From positions 186,001 to 250,000 of the forward strand of contig JASANH010001085.1 of assembly GCA_030248295.1 (NCBI GenBank): a stretch of 64,000 nucleotides of DNA, in the 5' to 3' direction. This DNA is from Mesodorylaimus sp. YZB2_4. Lineage: Eukaryota; Nematoda; Enoplea; Dorylaimida; Dorylaimidae. Positions 1-11,406 of the stretch are shown piece after piece. The translations under genes and the position numbers were made by a program. The notes under the pieces were generated by a model. That model was not told the DNA's origin and searched no databases. It worked only from the letters and a program-made list of their open reading frames with translations. Every line of letters begins with the position of its first letter. Within the stretch, counting starts at the first letter, position 1.

Positions 1-957
1 CTATGTGCGCACTTAGGGGGGGAGGGTTCGACTTCCGCCTTGGTCAAAAACGATTGTCAAATATGTGTTCCTTAGCCCCCGAGTGCGTTTGGCTATGGAT
101 AAAGCGACTTGACGTGGCACCTCGGCCATCTTACTAATGAAAGCTTGATGTTGATCTGCCGCAAAGAGACGAAGTCTTACGGGGCCAGATCAAAGACAAG
201 TTGAGGGCTCCGCAGTCCAGCCTGGAAAGTGGGCATGATGTCACTGTCAGATGCACCTTGTTTAGTTGGGCTGGGAGTATACTTTAGTGCGATGTGACAT
301 TTTTAAAAGTGAACTAGCAATGTAAAAAAGTGCCGGTACGTCGCTTTGGGCTATATTATATTTCCCATTCACTAAATATGATTTTTCTCCATCTGGAAAA
401 TAACGCAGTTAACAGTTCCATTTTCATGATGCAGCCCTGAAACATTTTGTGTTAATTCTCTTTTTGTAACTCACAAAACGCTAGCTGCGTTTTTGGGCCC
501 CTAAAACGCTTCCGTTCTATGTGCCTTCTGTGTAATTTCCCAGCCAGAAAGTGTTTAGTGTTATTTTAGCCTTGTTCGCCGACTCTTCCACCCCCTGTCA
601 TCGAATACGCATTGCAGATCCATCAAGTCTTTTGTACACAAGCACGGTCGCTTTTACCTGAAACATTTATGCCTCTTCAAAACTTTTACGCCTCTGCTGA
701 ATGCATCTATTATTAGTTACAGTATCACAACAACCCTGACTTCTCGTCATGGACGTTTATTGGAAATGTTTGTCTTATTTTTGAAACCAAAATAGGTGAA
801 ACACACGCCTAGACGAGTTTCTGCGCCCCCAGGTAAAACGGCGCGTGAGAATGGCACTACATGAAATCAACATCGCATAAGTGTTTGCATTTCCTTTATA
901 AGACCGACAGCGGATGGCCTTCAGTCCCTTCTGCAGAGTGTGGACACGGTGTCGGAC
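1..957. other. 5' flank of DEG/ENaC gene, no gene seen
   Basis: No open frame of useful length or recognisable repeat was found here. The sequence CCTTTATAAGACC about 60 bases before the first ATG could be a core promoter element, but this is only a resemblance. Confidence 0.5.
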
Positions 958-2736
958 ATGGCGGAAAATCCGGGTAAACGGAAAATCTCCAAATATTTGT
1001 CTGGACTTAAATCCACTTGTATTATCAAGTCGCCAGGACGATTGCCCTTGTTATTATGGACCACTGGATTCCTGGTCATGCTCGTTATGACGACAAGAGA
1101 CTTTATTCCATTACTCTATGAGTATGAAAATAATAATTTTGCGACACAAATCGATATTAAAACTGAGCCTGTTACTTCACCCAATATAACAATTTGTTTA
1201 CCTTATTACAGCACTTTTTTCTGGTCCATGTTGGCCGAAGTTCGATCCTTGTCACCAGAATATCTGAATGGCTCAAAATCAATGTTTGACAAATGTCGTA
1301 TTTGTGATTTGATGAAAAATAATTCATGGGATTTCTGGAATGAGATTGATATTTCTTCGGATAATGCAATTTTTCAATATTTTACTGATCGATTGCTTAA
1401 TGATGATCTTAATATTACAGTGAATGGAACAAATTTTGAGTGGTTGCAACCAATTATTGACCCACTTTGGTATTATTTTCGCATAGTTTATGAAAAAGAT
1501 TTATTAGTTTTGACATCTGGTGGGACTCAGGATATTGGATATTTGGAATCACATTTCGGCCTTTTCTTCCCGAATGAAATCATGGATAAATTGCACGAAT
1601 ATTTACTCAAAACTGTTCTGGCCACAGTAGATGGTGGATGTAAAATGAAGGGCGCCAATGATACGAAAAAAATGACAAATATGCAATCCATTATTAGCAT
1701 GTCGTCTTTCGCCATTTTGGGCGAAAAGTTTTGTTTTTCAATTCCTGAAATTTTGAAAGATCAAAATATCGAGTGTTCATTTCACGATCGATTATATGGA
1801 TGGCATCAATTTGGGGGACGGAGTTTTGAAATTTATCCCTCGACTGCTATGCTCTATTCGCCAGTTTCTCGAACGGATGCTGTTTATGCGACGAATCAAA
1901 GTCGGTGGGCGGGTGCTGAAAATGTGCATGCTATTTATAACATCGATACGAGATTAATCACTCAGAAATCAGTCGATTCATGCTCGGATGCGACTTCAAC
2001 AACAGAATTGTGTGTTGCCACGCATCAAGTTCAAGCAACAGTGGAAGAATGCGAATGTGTGCCATTTAGATTCCGGTACCTCGTCAATGAAAAAGTCATC
2101 GATTCTTTGCCTTATTGTAATGGAACTCATTATATCATTTGTCAAGATGAGGTTAAGAAAACATTAAGCTCAGCTGAAGAAAAATGTGCGCACGTTAGTA
2201 AATGCGAATACACTTTTTATACTTGGCCAATGGCTACAGTGTACACGAAATATGGTGAGCCTGATGAAATTGCAATACCATTTACATTGTCTCTGACCAC
2301 ATCGAAAAAACCATTTATTGAATTTCGTTTAGAGAAAAAATTTACATCGGAACAATTTTTATCACAAATTGGTGGATTAGTGAACTTTTATTTAGGATTT
2401 AGTGGATTAACTTTATTTGCTGTACTTATTATTACGATTCAACAAATCATACGTTGGTATAAGTTAAGAGTGCAGGAACGTTTAGATGGCCAGGATGATC
2501 ATAATTTTGGATGGCAATATTTGAGAATGTTGACTATTTTTCACATGTTGGGAAGTGAGGCCCCAAAAGAGCAACAGAATTTCAATGAGCCGAGCACGGA
2601 AATTCAAATAAAACAATTGCAAATGCAATTGGAAGAAATGAGGAGAAATAATGAGTCGAAAATGGAAGAACTGATGATTGCGATCAGAGAAATGAAAGCT
2701 GAGAGACAAAATGAGGGTTTTGATGTCAGACTTTAG
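958..2736 (+). CDS. DEG/ENaC-family sodium channel subunit, intronless
   Basis: A single-exon frame of 592 aa starting at the first ATG (958); an upstream GTG at 940 is in frame but is not a plausible animal start. Seen: hydrophobic TM1 at about residues 31-52, the family motif SPNITICLPYY just after it (about 74-84), a large extracellular part with many cysteines including CECVPFRFRYL, and TM2 at about 474-497 with the pore signature GFS in LGFSGLTL. The C-tail (about 549-585) is a charged amphipathic coiled coil. Family knowledge: DEG/ENaC subunits trimerise into amiloride-sensitive Na+ channels gated by peptides, acid, touch or other ligands; the ligand here cannot be told. Length is normal for the family. 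The lack of introns is odd next to the intron-rich housekeeping genes of this window and resembles lineage-specific chemosensory expansions or a retrogene. Confidence 0.9.
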   Translation: MAENPGKRKISKYLSGLKSTCIIKSPGRLPLLLWTTGFLVMLVMTTRDFIPLLYEYENNNFATQIDIKTEPVTSPNITICLPYYSTFFWSMLAEVRSLSPEYLNGSKSMFDKCRICDLMKNNSWDFWNEIDISSDNAIFQYFTDRLLNDDLNITVNGTNFEWLQPIIDPLWYYFRIVYEKDLLVLTSGGTQDIGYLESHFGLFFPNEIMDKLHEYLLKTVLATVDGGCKMKGANDTKKMTNMQSIISMSSFAILGEKFCFSIPEILKDQNIECSFHDRLYGWHQFGGRSFEIYPSTAMLYSPVSRTDAVYATNQSRWAGAENVHAIYNIDTRLITQKSVDSCSDATSTTELCVATHQVQATVEECECVPFRFRYLVNEKVIDSLPYCNGTHYIICQDEVKKTLSSAEEKCAHVSKCEYTFYTWPMATVYTKYGEPDEIAIPFTLSLTTSKKPFIEFRLEKKFTSEQFLSQIGGLVNFYLGFSGLTLFAVLIITIQQIIRWYKLRVQERLDGQDDHNFGWQYLRMLTIFHMLGSEAPKEQQNFNEPSTEIQIKQLQMQLEEMRRNNESKMEELMIAIREMKAERQNEGFDVRL

Positions 2737-4619
2737 TTTGTATTTTATGATTGGCTGATATTTCAGCTGTATAAAGGGGGTAAAATGATATATTTTACGT
2801 ATAATAGATTCGCAGTATACATCGTGTCCAAAAAAGTCTTTGCTCATGTCATGTCATACATCCATAGCAGAACTATTCAGCGCACTAAAGGCCTACGGAC
2901 TTGCTTAACTTTTGATTTTGCTATAAGAATGAACATTGGAATATCATCATTTTCGGAGCGGATACTCCCCTCTTGTGGCAAGATCGATTGGGTCTTGAGG
3001 ATTCAGGTTTACTTCCCTCATGTTGTTTCCAAGGGTGTCCCGCCATCGTTTTTCGGCGGATTAAAGAAACGACGGCTCGTCACTTCACAGATGACTGGTA
3101 AGTGAACTTCTCAGAGAAAAACGACCACTGAATGACCACTGTACTATGATCCAGGATAAAAACGACCACCGGATGCCCGTGACCAGTCTGGACTCGACTG
3201 GTTCAGGCTGGATGTCCAGCGTATACGTGTATCCACATTATACCTACGGGTACGATGTCTATGGACTAGCGTTGATGAAGCTGACTAAAACAGAAACTGA
3301 ATCTTTTTCCAGAACTGTATCAACGCCGCTATGGCCAGTAACATACGCAAACACATCGAGTACACGCATGTACAGTATACGATGTCCATACGAAACAGTA
3401 ATCGCACTCTGAATAACTTGTAACAAGTGTCTCCTCCCACGGCTGTTTAGGACATGATTGCAACTTTGGGTCAATTATCAGAGAAAAAAGAAGCCCAAAA
3501 TATTATTGAAGATCGGCATAACTTACTATTTCCAATGTTTCGTCTTTTTGCCTGAGACATCGTCTTCAGACACAGAACACGTCACAAGGCCAGATCGAGT
3601 AAACGAAACGAGGTCTTACTGAAGAACGCGCAGGTGATAATCAGGCACCAACAGCTAATTGCAAAAGCGTGAGGGTTTTAAGTCCTTCCGGTTTAAAGAT
3701 AAACGTTTGGTCAGAAAGCGTACGGCTCCTCGATCTAATGAAGCCTGTAGAATGGTGAGGAAGTCATCGCAATAAGCGCAGCCCGCTCCAAACTTGAGAT
3801 CTCTGACAGCCTGATCCGTTGCTTGTTTGATTCGCTTTGGTCAATCATGTCTTGCTTCACAGCGGTAAACTGTACTCGTGTCCCTGCCATTCCTGTCTCA
3901 CTGCCAGAGCGCTATGGGCTGTCTCACAAGCGGTCTCGTACAACGCGCAATTCGAATTTCCCGCGGTCTGTTTATGACAATGTTACATTGATTAAAGGCT
4001 CCATACTTTAAAGGCTGCATGCGCGGGTGTGTAGGGACGACGGCGGGACGGTTTTGCTTTTTGTTATTGAAAAGAAAACGTTAAAATAAAGTTTAAAAAA
4101 TATATAAATGAAACGAAGAAGTTTCTAACAATTCAACGTGCATACAGGCTTCGGAGTAAGGGACTTTCATCTACTTTCAACTGTCATGAGCGGCTCACAG
4201 CGGGAAATTTAAATAGCGTGTTATACGAGTCCTGTGAACGTTTATAGCCAAAAAGTGTGTACCGCGTTGTCGACTCGTGATACTTTCTGTACGCTGGAAA
4301 TACTTTCTTGTTTCACATCTTTTAACTGGGATTCGGCGAGCTCTTCGAAAAGTGACTCCTAGGCGACGGCATCAATCTCTGTACAATATAATTGAACATG
4401 CGTCACAGCAATGGCTTATATTATATTTCGTTTTCATTATCTCTTGGCCGATATATTTCTCAATTATCTATATTGACATGAAATTTTATTTGCACTCGTT
4501 GTTATTTCACGAAGATGATTTTCATTATAAACAGGTTTCTAGTCTTTTTGCTAGATCCTAGTAACATGCAGTGTCCTGCTGCTTTCCGCTCGCATATGGT
4601 GTGTGAATTGATCCAATTG
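2737..4619. other. intergenic, no gene recognised
   Basis: Only short frames without family signatures. A short phrase resembling 'aaaaacgaccact' recurs around 3117 and 3158. A segment near 3660-4000 looks like degraded unique sequence. Nothing can be assigned. Confidence 0.4.
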
Positions 4620-4644
4620 AAACTTTCACGTCCAGTGAAAGTTT
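4620..4644. repeat. perfect 10-bp stem-loop
   Basis: AAACTTTCAC and its exact reverse complement GTGAAAGTTT are separated by 5 nt (GTCCA). It lies about 100 bp before the GPCR pseudogene. It could be a binding-site palindrome or chance; no equivalent is seen before the intact GPCR copies. Confidence 0.5.
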
Positions 4645-4747
4645 TTATGCTGATCGTGAGATATAAAATTTAGGGTGTCCTAGAGCTTGCACACACCTGC
4701 CTTGTTTGGATAATCACGACTCACCAAAGGTGTGCAATACAGCAGAG

Positions 4748-5716
4748 ATGGCTAATCTTAGCTGCATACACGCATCCAATCCGTGTCTCGCACAAATGGT
4801 CAACAATGTCGGCTTCGCAGCATTTTTCATTGTCAAACCGACGCGTCTAATTTTTGATTTCTTCGGTAATTGTCTCTGTTTCATAGCCTATTACAAAGAA
4901 TCTAAAACCAATGAACTCTATTCATTTCAGTTATAGGATGCTATCGCCAAAGCTGTAGATACACTTTCCTCTTTCTTACTCTTGATCACCTATAAGTGGT
5001 CATCGGGGACTGAATATGAGGGTGTTCAAAAAAATTATTTTCTGATGTGGTATTCAGCACATTTAGCCATAACTCTAAATGACACTACCACCACTATTAA
5101 ATTGCTGATTTCTCTGTGCATGACGACAGATCGATTTATTAGTATCGCTTCGCCAATATAAAAAACTCAATAAGAAAAATGGGAAGTTTTTTACTGCCAC
5201 ATTTTCAGTGTTGATGGCAAATTCGACGAGTTTCGTAAAATACTTTTTTAATTATTTGAAACAGGATGGTGATCGATATAAGATTATTGGTGATACAAAT
5301 TTTCGATCAAGTTTATTTGCTTCTATTCCAATCAATTTGCGAAATGCGATTTGAATTTGTGTTTTGATTATTTCGATCATTTGCGGGTGGTTTATTTCTA
5401 TCACAAATATCGAGTCAAAGTCGCCCCGATGACTGGGCCACAAGCGGACATTGAAAGAGAAAATGCTCGCAGATCCGCTGGGAAGACATTTTTCCAATTG
5501 ACGATGTATCACTCGACTCAAGCAGCCGTCGAAATGCTGATCATGACTTGCCAGAGTATTTTGGTAAATTTCAAAATTGGGTTTATTGGTTGTGAGGGCA
5601 AATTGTACTCGCCTATAAGAAACATTGGAATCGCTGTTTTCAATGCTTCTGATTTCTATGTTATACTTTTAGTGAGCAGCCAGTTCAGACGCATCATATG
5701 CCGTAGCCTGCCGTGA
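4748..5716 (+). pseudogene. decayed rhodopsin-like GPCR, third member of the local family
   Basis: The translation follows the two intact GPCR genes at 8060 and 15643 over nearly the whole length: NNVGFAAFF, CFIAYYKESKTNELYSFQL, TTTIKL, MTTDRFISIA, RRVKV-like YRVKVAPMTG, LTMYHS, KLYSPIR, NASDFYV. It is broken by an in-frame TAG after YSFQL (about 4934), a frameshift near 5158, a TGA near 5352 and a further frameshift near 5390. It is much more diverged from the two intact copies than they are from each other, so it is an older duplicate. It keeps the canonical TM1 pair GN (FFGNCL) where the intact copies have GH. No signs of expression can be judged. Confidence 0.88.
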
Positions 5717-6499
5717 AATCGCGCAGTTACAGTGTCCCAGGCTTTCATCTAATCGGCCTTTTCACCGTCAGCAAACATTTGAATTCCCGCCGGTTTCAGT
5801 GGCTGAATTGCTTATTACAAATTTGACATTTCGTGAGCAGATCAGCTTGAGCCTTGATGTAGTTTCATTAGCAGCATAAGCGGGAATTTCAAATTTGAAT
5901 CGTTCGCCATACGCTGCGAAGGTCTTAACCGTAAGTTTTTTCAGACCGCCACTGGTTGGAGTAAGAACATGGGTGTGGGTCGACGGTGTATGGAAATATT
6001 TTCCGGCCCTCTGGGGTCGGTAAACGAGGAATGGCCTATGGGGCGGAATAGAATCAAATCTGCGGCCCACGTCAGGACATGTGCTCGATTTGGTTGACCC
6101 TCAGGGGATGACTGAAGACAGCGACAAGGCGGGTTTGCCAGCTAGTTAGTAAGCCGCTCATTGATTTCTCTGAAATTAGAAGCTTTTAGGGTGTCATTAT
6201 AGCTCAATCTAAATATTATATGCGTCTTTTCAGTTGTCGTTTATCCCTCTTATCAAAAGCCTATTTCACACACGCCATAGAAATTAAAGTTGGCTCTCCC
6301 AATTTCCATTTTTGCTGCAGAAGAAGTTTGACTTCATGTGGCAGCTAGCAGATAGTGCGCCAAGGAGACGGCGAAAGTCCTGGAGGAGAACGACGGAACA
6401 GATCAATTTTGTGTTTGATGCAACCCGGGGGGGGGGGGGGAGCAGAGAAATGCTTCTCATAGCAACACAGCCTTACAGCCTTACAAGCGATAACAGCAA
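5717..6499. other. intergenic, no gene seen; poly-G run at about 6427
   Basis: No convincing coding frame. A run of about 14 G falls at about 6427-6440, one of several homopolymer G/C tracts in this window. The sequence around 5880 resembles other short repeats ending in 'gggaatttcaaat' but no boundary was found. Confidence 0.4.
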
Positions 6500-8059
6500 A
6501 TTGGGTGTCCACGCAGTTCAAATTTCACTCGCATTTTTTCTGCGAAGTCTTGATTGTGAGTGAATCAGTTCCATGCAGGAAATTCGCCAAGGAGCTTCTG
6601 CTCTACTCCTGCCTTAATCACCACGGTGCGGGTACCAAGTAGGTACTGCAAGTCAAATTTTTATACAGTCGGTCAGCCGCCACCTCTTCCTTGATGATGC
6701 ACGACAACCGATTGCACCGCTCTAACTGATATACAACCGTTTTTTTGTACTCTTTATTAGACGCTTCCTTCTGCATCAGGCATCAGTTATTAGTTGGAAT
6801 TAGTGGCTGGGTCGACTGACGCATGCGATTTCCATGTATAGGTAGGTTGGAAAGTTAGACCATTTCACAGAACTTGCACATTGCAAAGTTTGCAGTCCCG
6901 CTGCAAGCCGCTCACGACAATTTTGCGTGGATAAAAAGCACTTACTTCAAAGCCTGCGCTAACTGTACGTTATATTGCAAATTTTTTGTTATTTTGGTAT
7001 TTTGCTGGTTTATGATTTTAATTCATTATTTTTGTTTTGAGAAAGTGGCCAATAATTGTGCCCTTGCAATGATAAAAGCGGAACACGCGCAGGCTTTCAA
7101 GTGAGGGGCTTTCAACATATTCTCAGTAAAACTGTCATAAGAGGGTTTGATGCAGGAAATTCAAATTTTGCAGGGTGTCAAGTCTCTGAAATGGTCTATA
7201 TGCTTGCAGCATTATAGGCTAGTAAAGTGATGCATATTGCAGCAATTATCTTCGGGAGCGTCCAGCAAGGGCTCACACGATACGTTGGTTTTTTTTCACC
7301 TTGTTAGGATTGTTGGATTTGGGAAATTGAACGAACTAATCAGCCAAAAATTTCTGTTTTTCTCTTCGTTACCATAAAGCTTGCCTAGACTTGTCGAATT
7401 ATTGACTCAAGTTAGTAAGTAGCACGCCTTTTCGCAGTCGGATCCTAAGCGTCTTCGACTCTTTGCTTAATCATGAGATTTATAATTAATTTAGAAAAGA
7501 AAAGCTCTCCGATTTTCAACTTTCTTGGATCTGTCGAGTGAGCCGTACTAAAGACAGCGATGGTCTTTTTCTTGCTTCTTATAGTGTTAGACCTCCTGTC
7601 CCCAGCTGTGTGTCAGTGCAGTCCAACGCGCCTGCTTGCGCAAGTGGCAGCTTATCAGCAATATTTTCTTGAGTTCTATTCAATCCAGTCTTTGAATGAT
7701 CCGCACCCTTGGCGAAAGCTTGTGCAGTTTCTTCTTTACTGCACGCGAAATAAGAAGATTGGCTAGATTTGTAGCAGGCTGGCAAGCTTTTGCACGATTT
7801 CTGGATCGGCCTATACTAGTAAATTTGAAATAATTAATAATCTCAGAAAGAATCCAGATTCTACTCGGCTCGTAACCTGTATGACCTTTTTGCTTTGACA
7901 GTCTAGTTTCTAGTCTTGCCTCGACTCGCGACGCAGTTAGCTCTCCTGTTGAGTACCTCAGCCTTTCGGCTCGAGCCTGGCTCTGATAGTAAGCATTAGT
8001 GCGCTGTGGTGGTCCAAATACACGTTATAGCAGTGTTATTTTAGAACGTGATTGCGGTC

Positions 8060-9067
8060 ATGTCCAATTCGTGCATCCTGACATCCTCTGAATCCAATCA
8101 GCACCTGCTGGCCAATATCGGCTTTGCAGCATTTTATGTTATCAAACCTATTTGTCTCATTTTCGATATCCTAGGGCACATTCTTTGCTTCATGGCGTAC
8201 TACAAGGAATCGAAAACTAACGGCTTGTACTCGTTTCAATTGTACGATGCGGTGGCCAAATCCATGGACACACTGTCCGCGTTCCTTCTGTTGGTAACTT
8301 TAAAATGGTCATCAGGAGCCGACTACGATTCCGGAGCCGCTGGGTTCGAGTGGTTCCAGAAGAATTACCCGTTGATGTGGTACTCTGCACATTTGGCCAT
8401 AGCTGCCAATGACATGACCACAACCATCAAATTATTCATTTCGCTTAGCATGACCACTGATCGATTGATCAGTATCGCTTTGCCAACAAAATATAAGCAG
8501 ATCAATCGAAAATTGTGGGAGTTGGGCGCTGTGTCATTCTCTGTGGTGATTGGAGTATCGGCTAGTTTGTTCATGTGCTTCTTCTATGTGGTCGAGCCGA
8601 ATGGTGGTAAATATAAGCTCGTGAATGATCAACAGTTTCGAGCCAGTCTCACGGCCGCCATTCTGGTCAATGTGCGCAATGTACTGTGGATGGGTGGGTT
8701 GGTGGCACTGATCGCCACTGGGTTTCTTATCTTGTACTTTTATCATAAACGTCGCGTCAAGGTGGGAGAAATGACGGGGGCTCAGGCGAATGATAAGAAA
8801 GAAAAAATTCGTAGGAAGGCGGAGAAAACCCTGTTAGTTTTGACAATGTACCATTCAGCACAAGCGGCCAATGAAATGACGGTCAAGACAGTTCAGACAC
8901 TGCTCGGTTTAACGAGTGGATTCATCACGTGTGGGAGCAAGCTGTACTCGCCGATCAGGAGTGTCGAGGTGGCTTTGATCAATGCGTCTGATTTCTATAT
9001 TATGATCCTGGTCAGCAGTTCGTTCAGGCAAATTATAAAGCGAGCATTGCCGTTCAGCAAGGAGTAG
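8060..9067 (+). CDS. rhodopsin-like GPCR copy A, tail truncated by nonsense codon
   Basis: Intronless frame of 335 aa from ATG 8060 (the in-frame GTG at 8048 is not used as start). Seven hydrophobic segments can be drawn. DRL replaces the DRY motif at the end of TM3 (MTTDRLISIALP) and NASDFYI stands in place of NPxxY in TM7, as in divergent peptide/chemosensory receptors of invertebrates. The ligand is unknown. Compared with copy B (15643) it has a four-residue insertion DSGA in the loop before WFQKNY, and a CAG-to-TAG change at 9065-9067 removes the last 27 or so residues; the former tail codons remain readable up to TAG at 9146. The 5' flank contains a 68-aa frame (7560-7766) beginning VFFLLLIVLDLLSPAVCQ, whose ATG is ATA in copy B, so it is probably UTR rather than a gene. 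Confidence 0.8.
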   Translation: MSNSCILTSSESNQHLLANIGFAAFYVIKPICLIFDILGHILCFMAYYKESKTNGLYSFQLYDAVAKSMDTLSAFLLLVTLKWSSGADYDSGAAGFEWFQKNYPLMWYSAHLAIAANDMTTTIKLFISLSMTTDRLISIALPTKYKQINRKLWELGAVSFSVVIGVSASLFMCFFYVVEPNGGKYKLVNDQQFRASLTAAILVNVRNVLWMGGLVALIATGFLILYFYHKRRVKVGEMTGAQANDKKEKIRRKAEKTLLVLTMYHSAQAANEMTVKTVQTLLGLTSGFITCGSKLYSPIRSVEVALINASDFYIMILVSSSFRQIIKRALPFSKE

Positions 9068-9867
9068 CCTACGACCATGGTGGAGTCGGTGGTCAAGAAT
9101 GGTAGTTCGATAAATGTGCAACCATCGTCTCGCCATACCGAGGTCTAGGAAGATGATGTGTTTGCGATGGAACAGGCGCAGCTGCGCGTCTTTTCGTTCT
9201 GATTTGTTATGTAAGGCTCGAATTGATCCGGATGGTGGTGCAGTGCTCGATCACCAATGCTTGCTGAATGGCTGTGTTACTTCCTGGGAGGGGGGGGGGG
9301 GTCGAGTGCGCACTGAATGAAGCGATTGCCATAACTAGGTACGTCGTGTGTGTGATTGGCACCCACTGATAATTTGTATTATTCATACTCAAACAATCAT
9401 GCTAGTACCGCACGTTTTCATAAATACAGCACATGCTGAAAAAGCAACAAGTTTTGTGGCCTGCAGCACCATGCAATTCATTATTCCCGCAATATGTGGT
9501 AATTGTACAACCATCTGTTACCCTCAAATATGTCTTGATTTCTGATTCTGAGCGTCGTTCATCAAAATTCATTCCAGTGACAGCTCGGACGAATGCGCAG
9601 TTTTACTTATTTGCTACAAAATCCCTCCCGTGGATGGTGAAAAGGCTCTCAATTCCTGCTCCCTCACGAAATTTTGCTATGGATCAATCAGAGTTCGATA
9701 GGGCGGGATTTACCACGCTCGCGAAAAACACTTGCTCGAACTACGCTGTTTTTAATCTCTCCTCCGCGCGGGGTCGTTTTTGGCTCTGCGCACGCCATTA
9801 GCACGCAACCAACCCTGGGAATGGTACGCAACTTTACAGCGAGTTGCTCCCGTAGCTCAGTTTTGTC

Positions 9868-9884
9868 GCGTCGGTGATTCAGTG
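9868..9884 (+). pseudogene. 17-nt 5' remnant of a tRNA-Gly(GCC)
   Basis: GCGTCGGTGATTCAGTG equals the first 17 nt of the intact tRNA-Gly at 17359 with one change (G to A), preceded by the same flank TTTGTC. It stops abruptly at CAGTGGCGCAGCCAGG, a typical hAT terminus. The duplicated tRNA was therefore probably interrupted by a transposon insertion. Confidence 0.75.
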
Positions 9885-9935
9885 CAGTGGCGCAGCCAGG
9901 AATTTTTTGGGGCTGCCAGAGGGATAGAGAAACTC
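9885..9935 (+). mobile_element. left terminus of a hAT-like element
   Basis: CAGTGGCGCAGCCAGGAATT followed by TTTTGGGGCTGCC is the kind of end seen in many animal hAT elements (CAGTGGCG...). It abuts the tRNA fragment, so a target duplication ATTCAGTG is expected at the far end, but I could not find the matching right end within the next 3 kb. The far end is probably deleted. Confidence 0.5.
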
Positions 9936-11148
9936 AACGGCCGTGGTCAGTGAGGTAGCCTATTGCGAGCTCTGCGCGCTTGGACGAGGGCGCAAAGCGC
10001 CCGATAGAGCATGGGTTTTGATCCCCGCCCCGCCGGAGGCAAAAATTTTAAAGTTTCTGGTCTGTGTAGGCATCATTTCAAATCATTTGCTGGTGTTTTG
10101 GAGGTTTTTCAGTTTGAGGCCCGCTGACTCGTATATTCCATCCTACATAAAAATTACAGACCAATGGACAAACTGCTGTATCATTTCAACTTGAGCCTCT
10201 GATTATATTTCGCGAAATTTATAATCACGGTATCATCAACAGCGTCGCACACACGAAGCAATTCAGAAATCATTAGAAACAATCTTTATACAATTTTTAA
10301 GTGAGCGGACGAAGCCTCAGACGCATTGTTAGTTGAACCTCTTGCTGGATTCCTGACCAATTTGTCTTCGCATCGCCGGAATTCATGCAAGAAAAAATGA
10401 TCAGTGATATCAAATTCACCAGTCTGCACATAAACCCAAAACCCTCCGGTGGGCTAAGCTTAGGTGGGCGAAGCTGAGGCGGGCGAAGCTGAGGTGGGCG
10501 AAGCCTTCTTTGTACTTTTCGCCATCGCTTGATTGCTGGGCAATCTGCTCCATTTTGAAGGGCTCTTATGCGAGCCTTGCCCTTATCCCACCAAGCCGTG
10601 CCGTCGCAAGCAGTGCCGCGCTTGATGGTCGGTCGGCACTGTCATCCTGCAAATGGTTCCAGTATCCGGATTGGCGATCCTAGAAAACAAAATGTATGAG
10701 TCTGCTCAGCTAGCTAGATGCAAAGATCACCCATATGAAATGGAAAAGGCACAGCTCTCTGTAAGACCGTAAAAGCATGAAGGGTGGCACCTTCAGGAAA
10801 CTCGAAGCTGTCGGGACTATGACCTTACCAGCAAACGTAAGTCGTGTCAGGCTTCTTTTCCATTCCAAATAAAGAAATGCAGAACTAGAGAAGACTAGTC
10901 GTCAGGAAGCTCAAGCGAAGGTCTGGCGCCTTGGAGTCAGACCCTCCCGAGGCAGTCTGTGACGAACGAAACGGATTCGCTGACTGGTCCATTTCATCAG
11001 GCGAGGTCTGGATGCCCGATGTAAGAGGGCCTGTTCTGTCGAGGTAACCCTCACCATCCAGTAATAGCACGTGGTGGTCAGTGGGGTAATCGTGAGGTGG
11101 TCACTTACTGGTCACTCGTCCAGCTGCCCCATCTTGACCACCAGCGGG
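9936..11148. other. intergenic repeats, no gene
   Basis: No supported coding frame. Contains the 15-bp tandem repeat listed separately and GC-rich low-complexity sequence; the rest looks unique and non-coding. Confidence 0.4.
10448..10505 (+). repeat. 15-bp minisatellite, about four units
   Basis: Units of the form GGTGGGCGAAGCTGA repeat head to tail from 10448 (first unit GGTGGGCTAAGCTTA, third GGCGGGCGAAGCTGA, fourth partial). A short tandem array without coding context. Confidence 0.8.
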
Positions 11149-11272
11149 CAGTGGTCACTTGGTCAGTTTGTCTGGTCAGCTGGAGTGCCCAGTCCTGTCC
11201 TCCTTCGGACATGGTCACCTGGTCACTCCTGTGGCAGTGGTCACTTGGTCAGTTTGTCTGGTCAGCTGGAGT
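11149..11272 (+). repeat. 38-bp direct repeat pair rich in TGGTCA
   Basis: The stretch beginning CAGTGGTCACTTGGTCAGTT occurs identically at 11149-11186 and 11235-11272. The surrounding 11090-11290 is filled with TGGTCA/CTGGTCAC words in degenerate form, so it is a small degenerate satellite. Confidence 0.75.
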
Positions 11273-11406
11273 CGTCAATCCTTTGAGACCCTTCTTATCA
11301 CTGTGAGCCCCCTTATCAGTCATTAGCTGAACCTTATCATCGACCAGTCAGTGATGCAAGCTCCAATCGCGCCACATAATCTGCTTATCATATCACAAGT
11401 GTTTAA

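Larger units (their letters stand above)
6500..9884 (+). repeat. segmental duplication, copy A
   Basis: This block aligns with 12380-17380. Matching anchors: 6550-6940 with 12440-12830, 7380-7540 with 14941-15130, the GPCR with its 5' flank (7545-9170 with 15140-16770) and the 3' flank through AAATTTTGTCGCGTCGGTG-like sequence at 9860-9884 with 17350-17375. The central GPCR part is nearly identical (roughly 95 percent by eye) while the outer parts are clearly more diverged. The B copy carries about 1.6 kb more, containing a lectin-like gene. Confidence 0.85.

Noticed and set aside
2785-3412. Downstream frames after the DEG/ENaC gene as a second small gene
   Set aside because: No conserved motif, and frames are of chance length.
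7560-7766. 68-codon frame beginning with a signal-peptide-like stretch before GPCR copy A
   Set aside because: The ATG is ATA in the otherwise almost identical copy B, and the sequence is conserved only because the whole flank is; most likely UTR.
9868-9884. Possible intact tRNA
   Set aside because: Only the first 17 nt are present; no anticodon arm or T-arm follows.
10448-10505. CRISPR-like array
   Set aside because: Units are contiguous 15-bp tandem repeats without spacers, in a eukaryotic genome.
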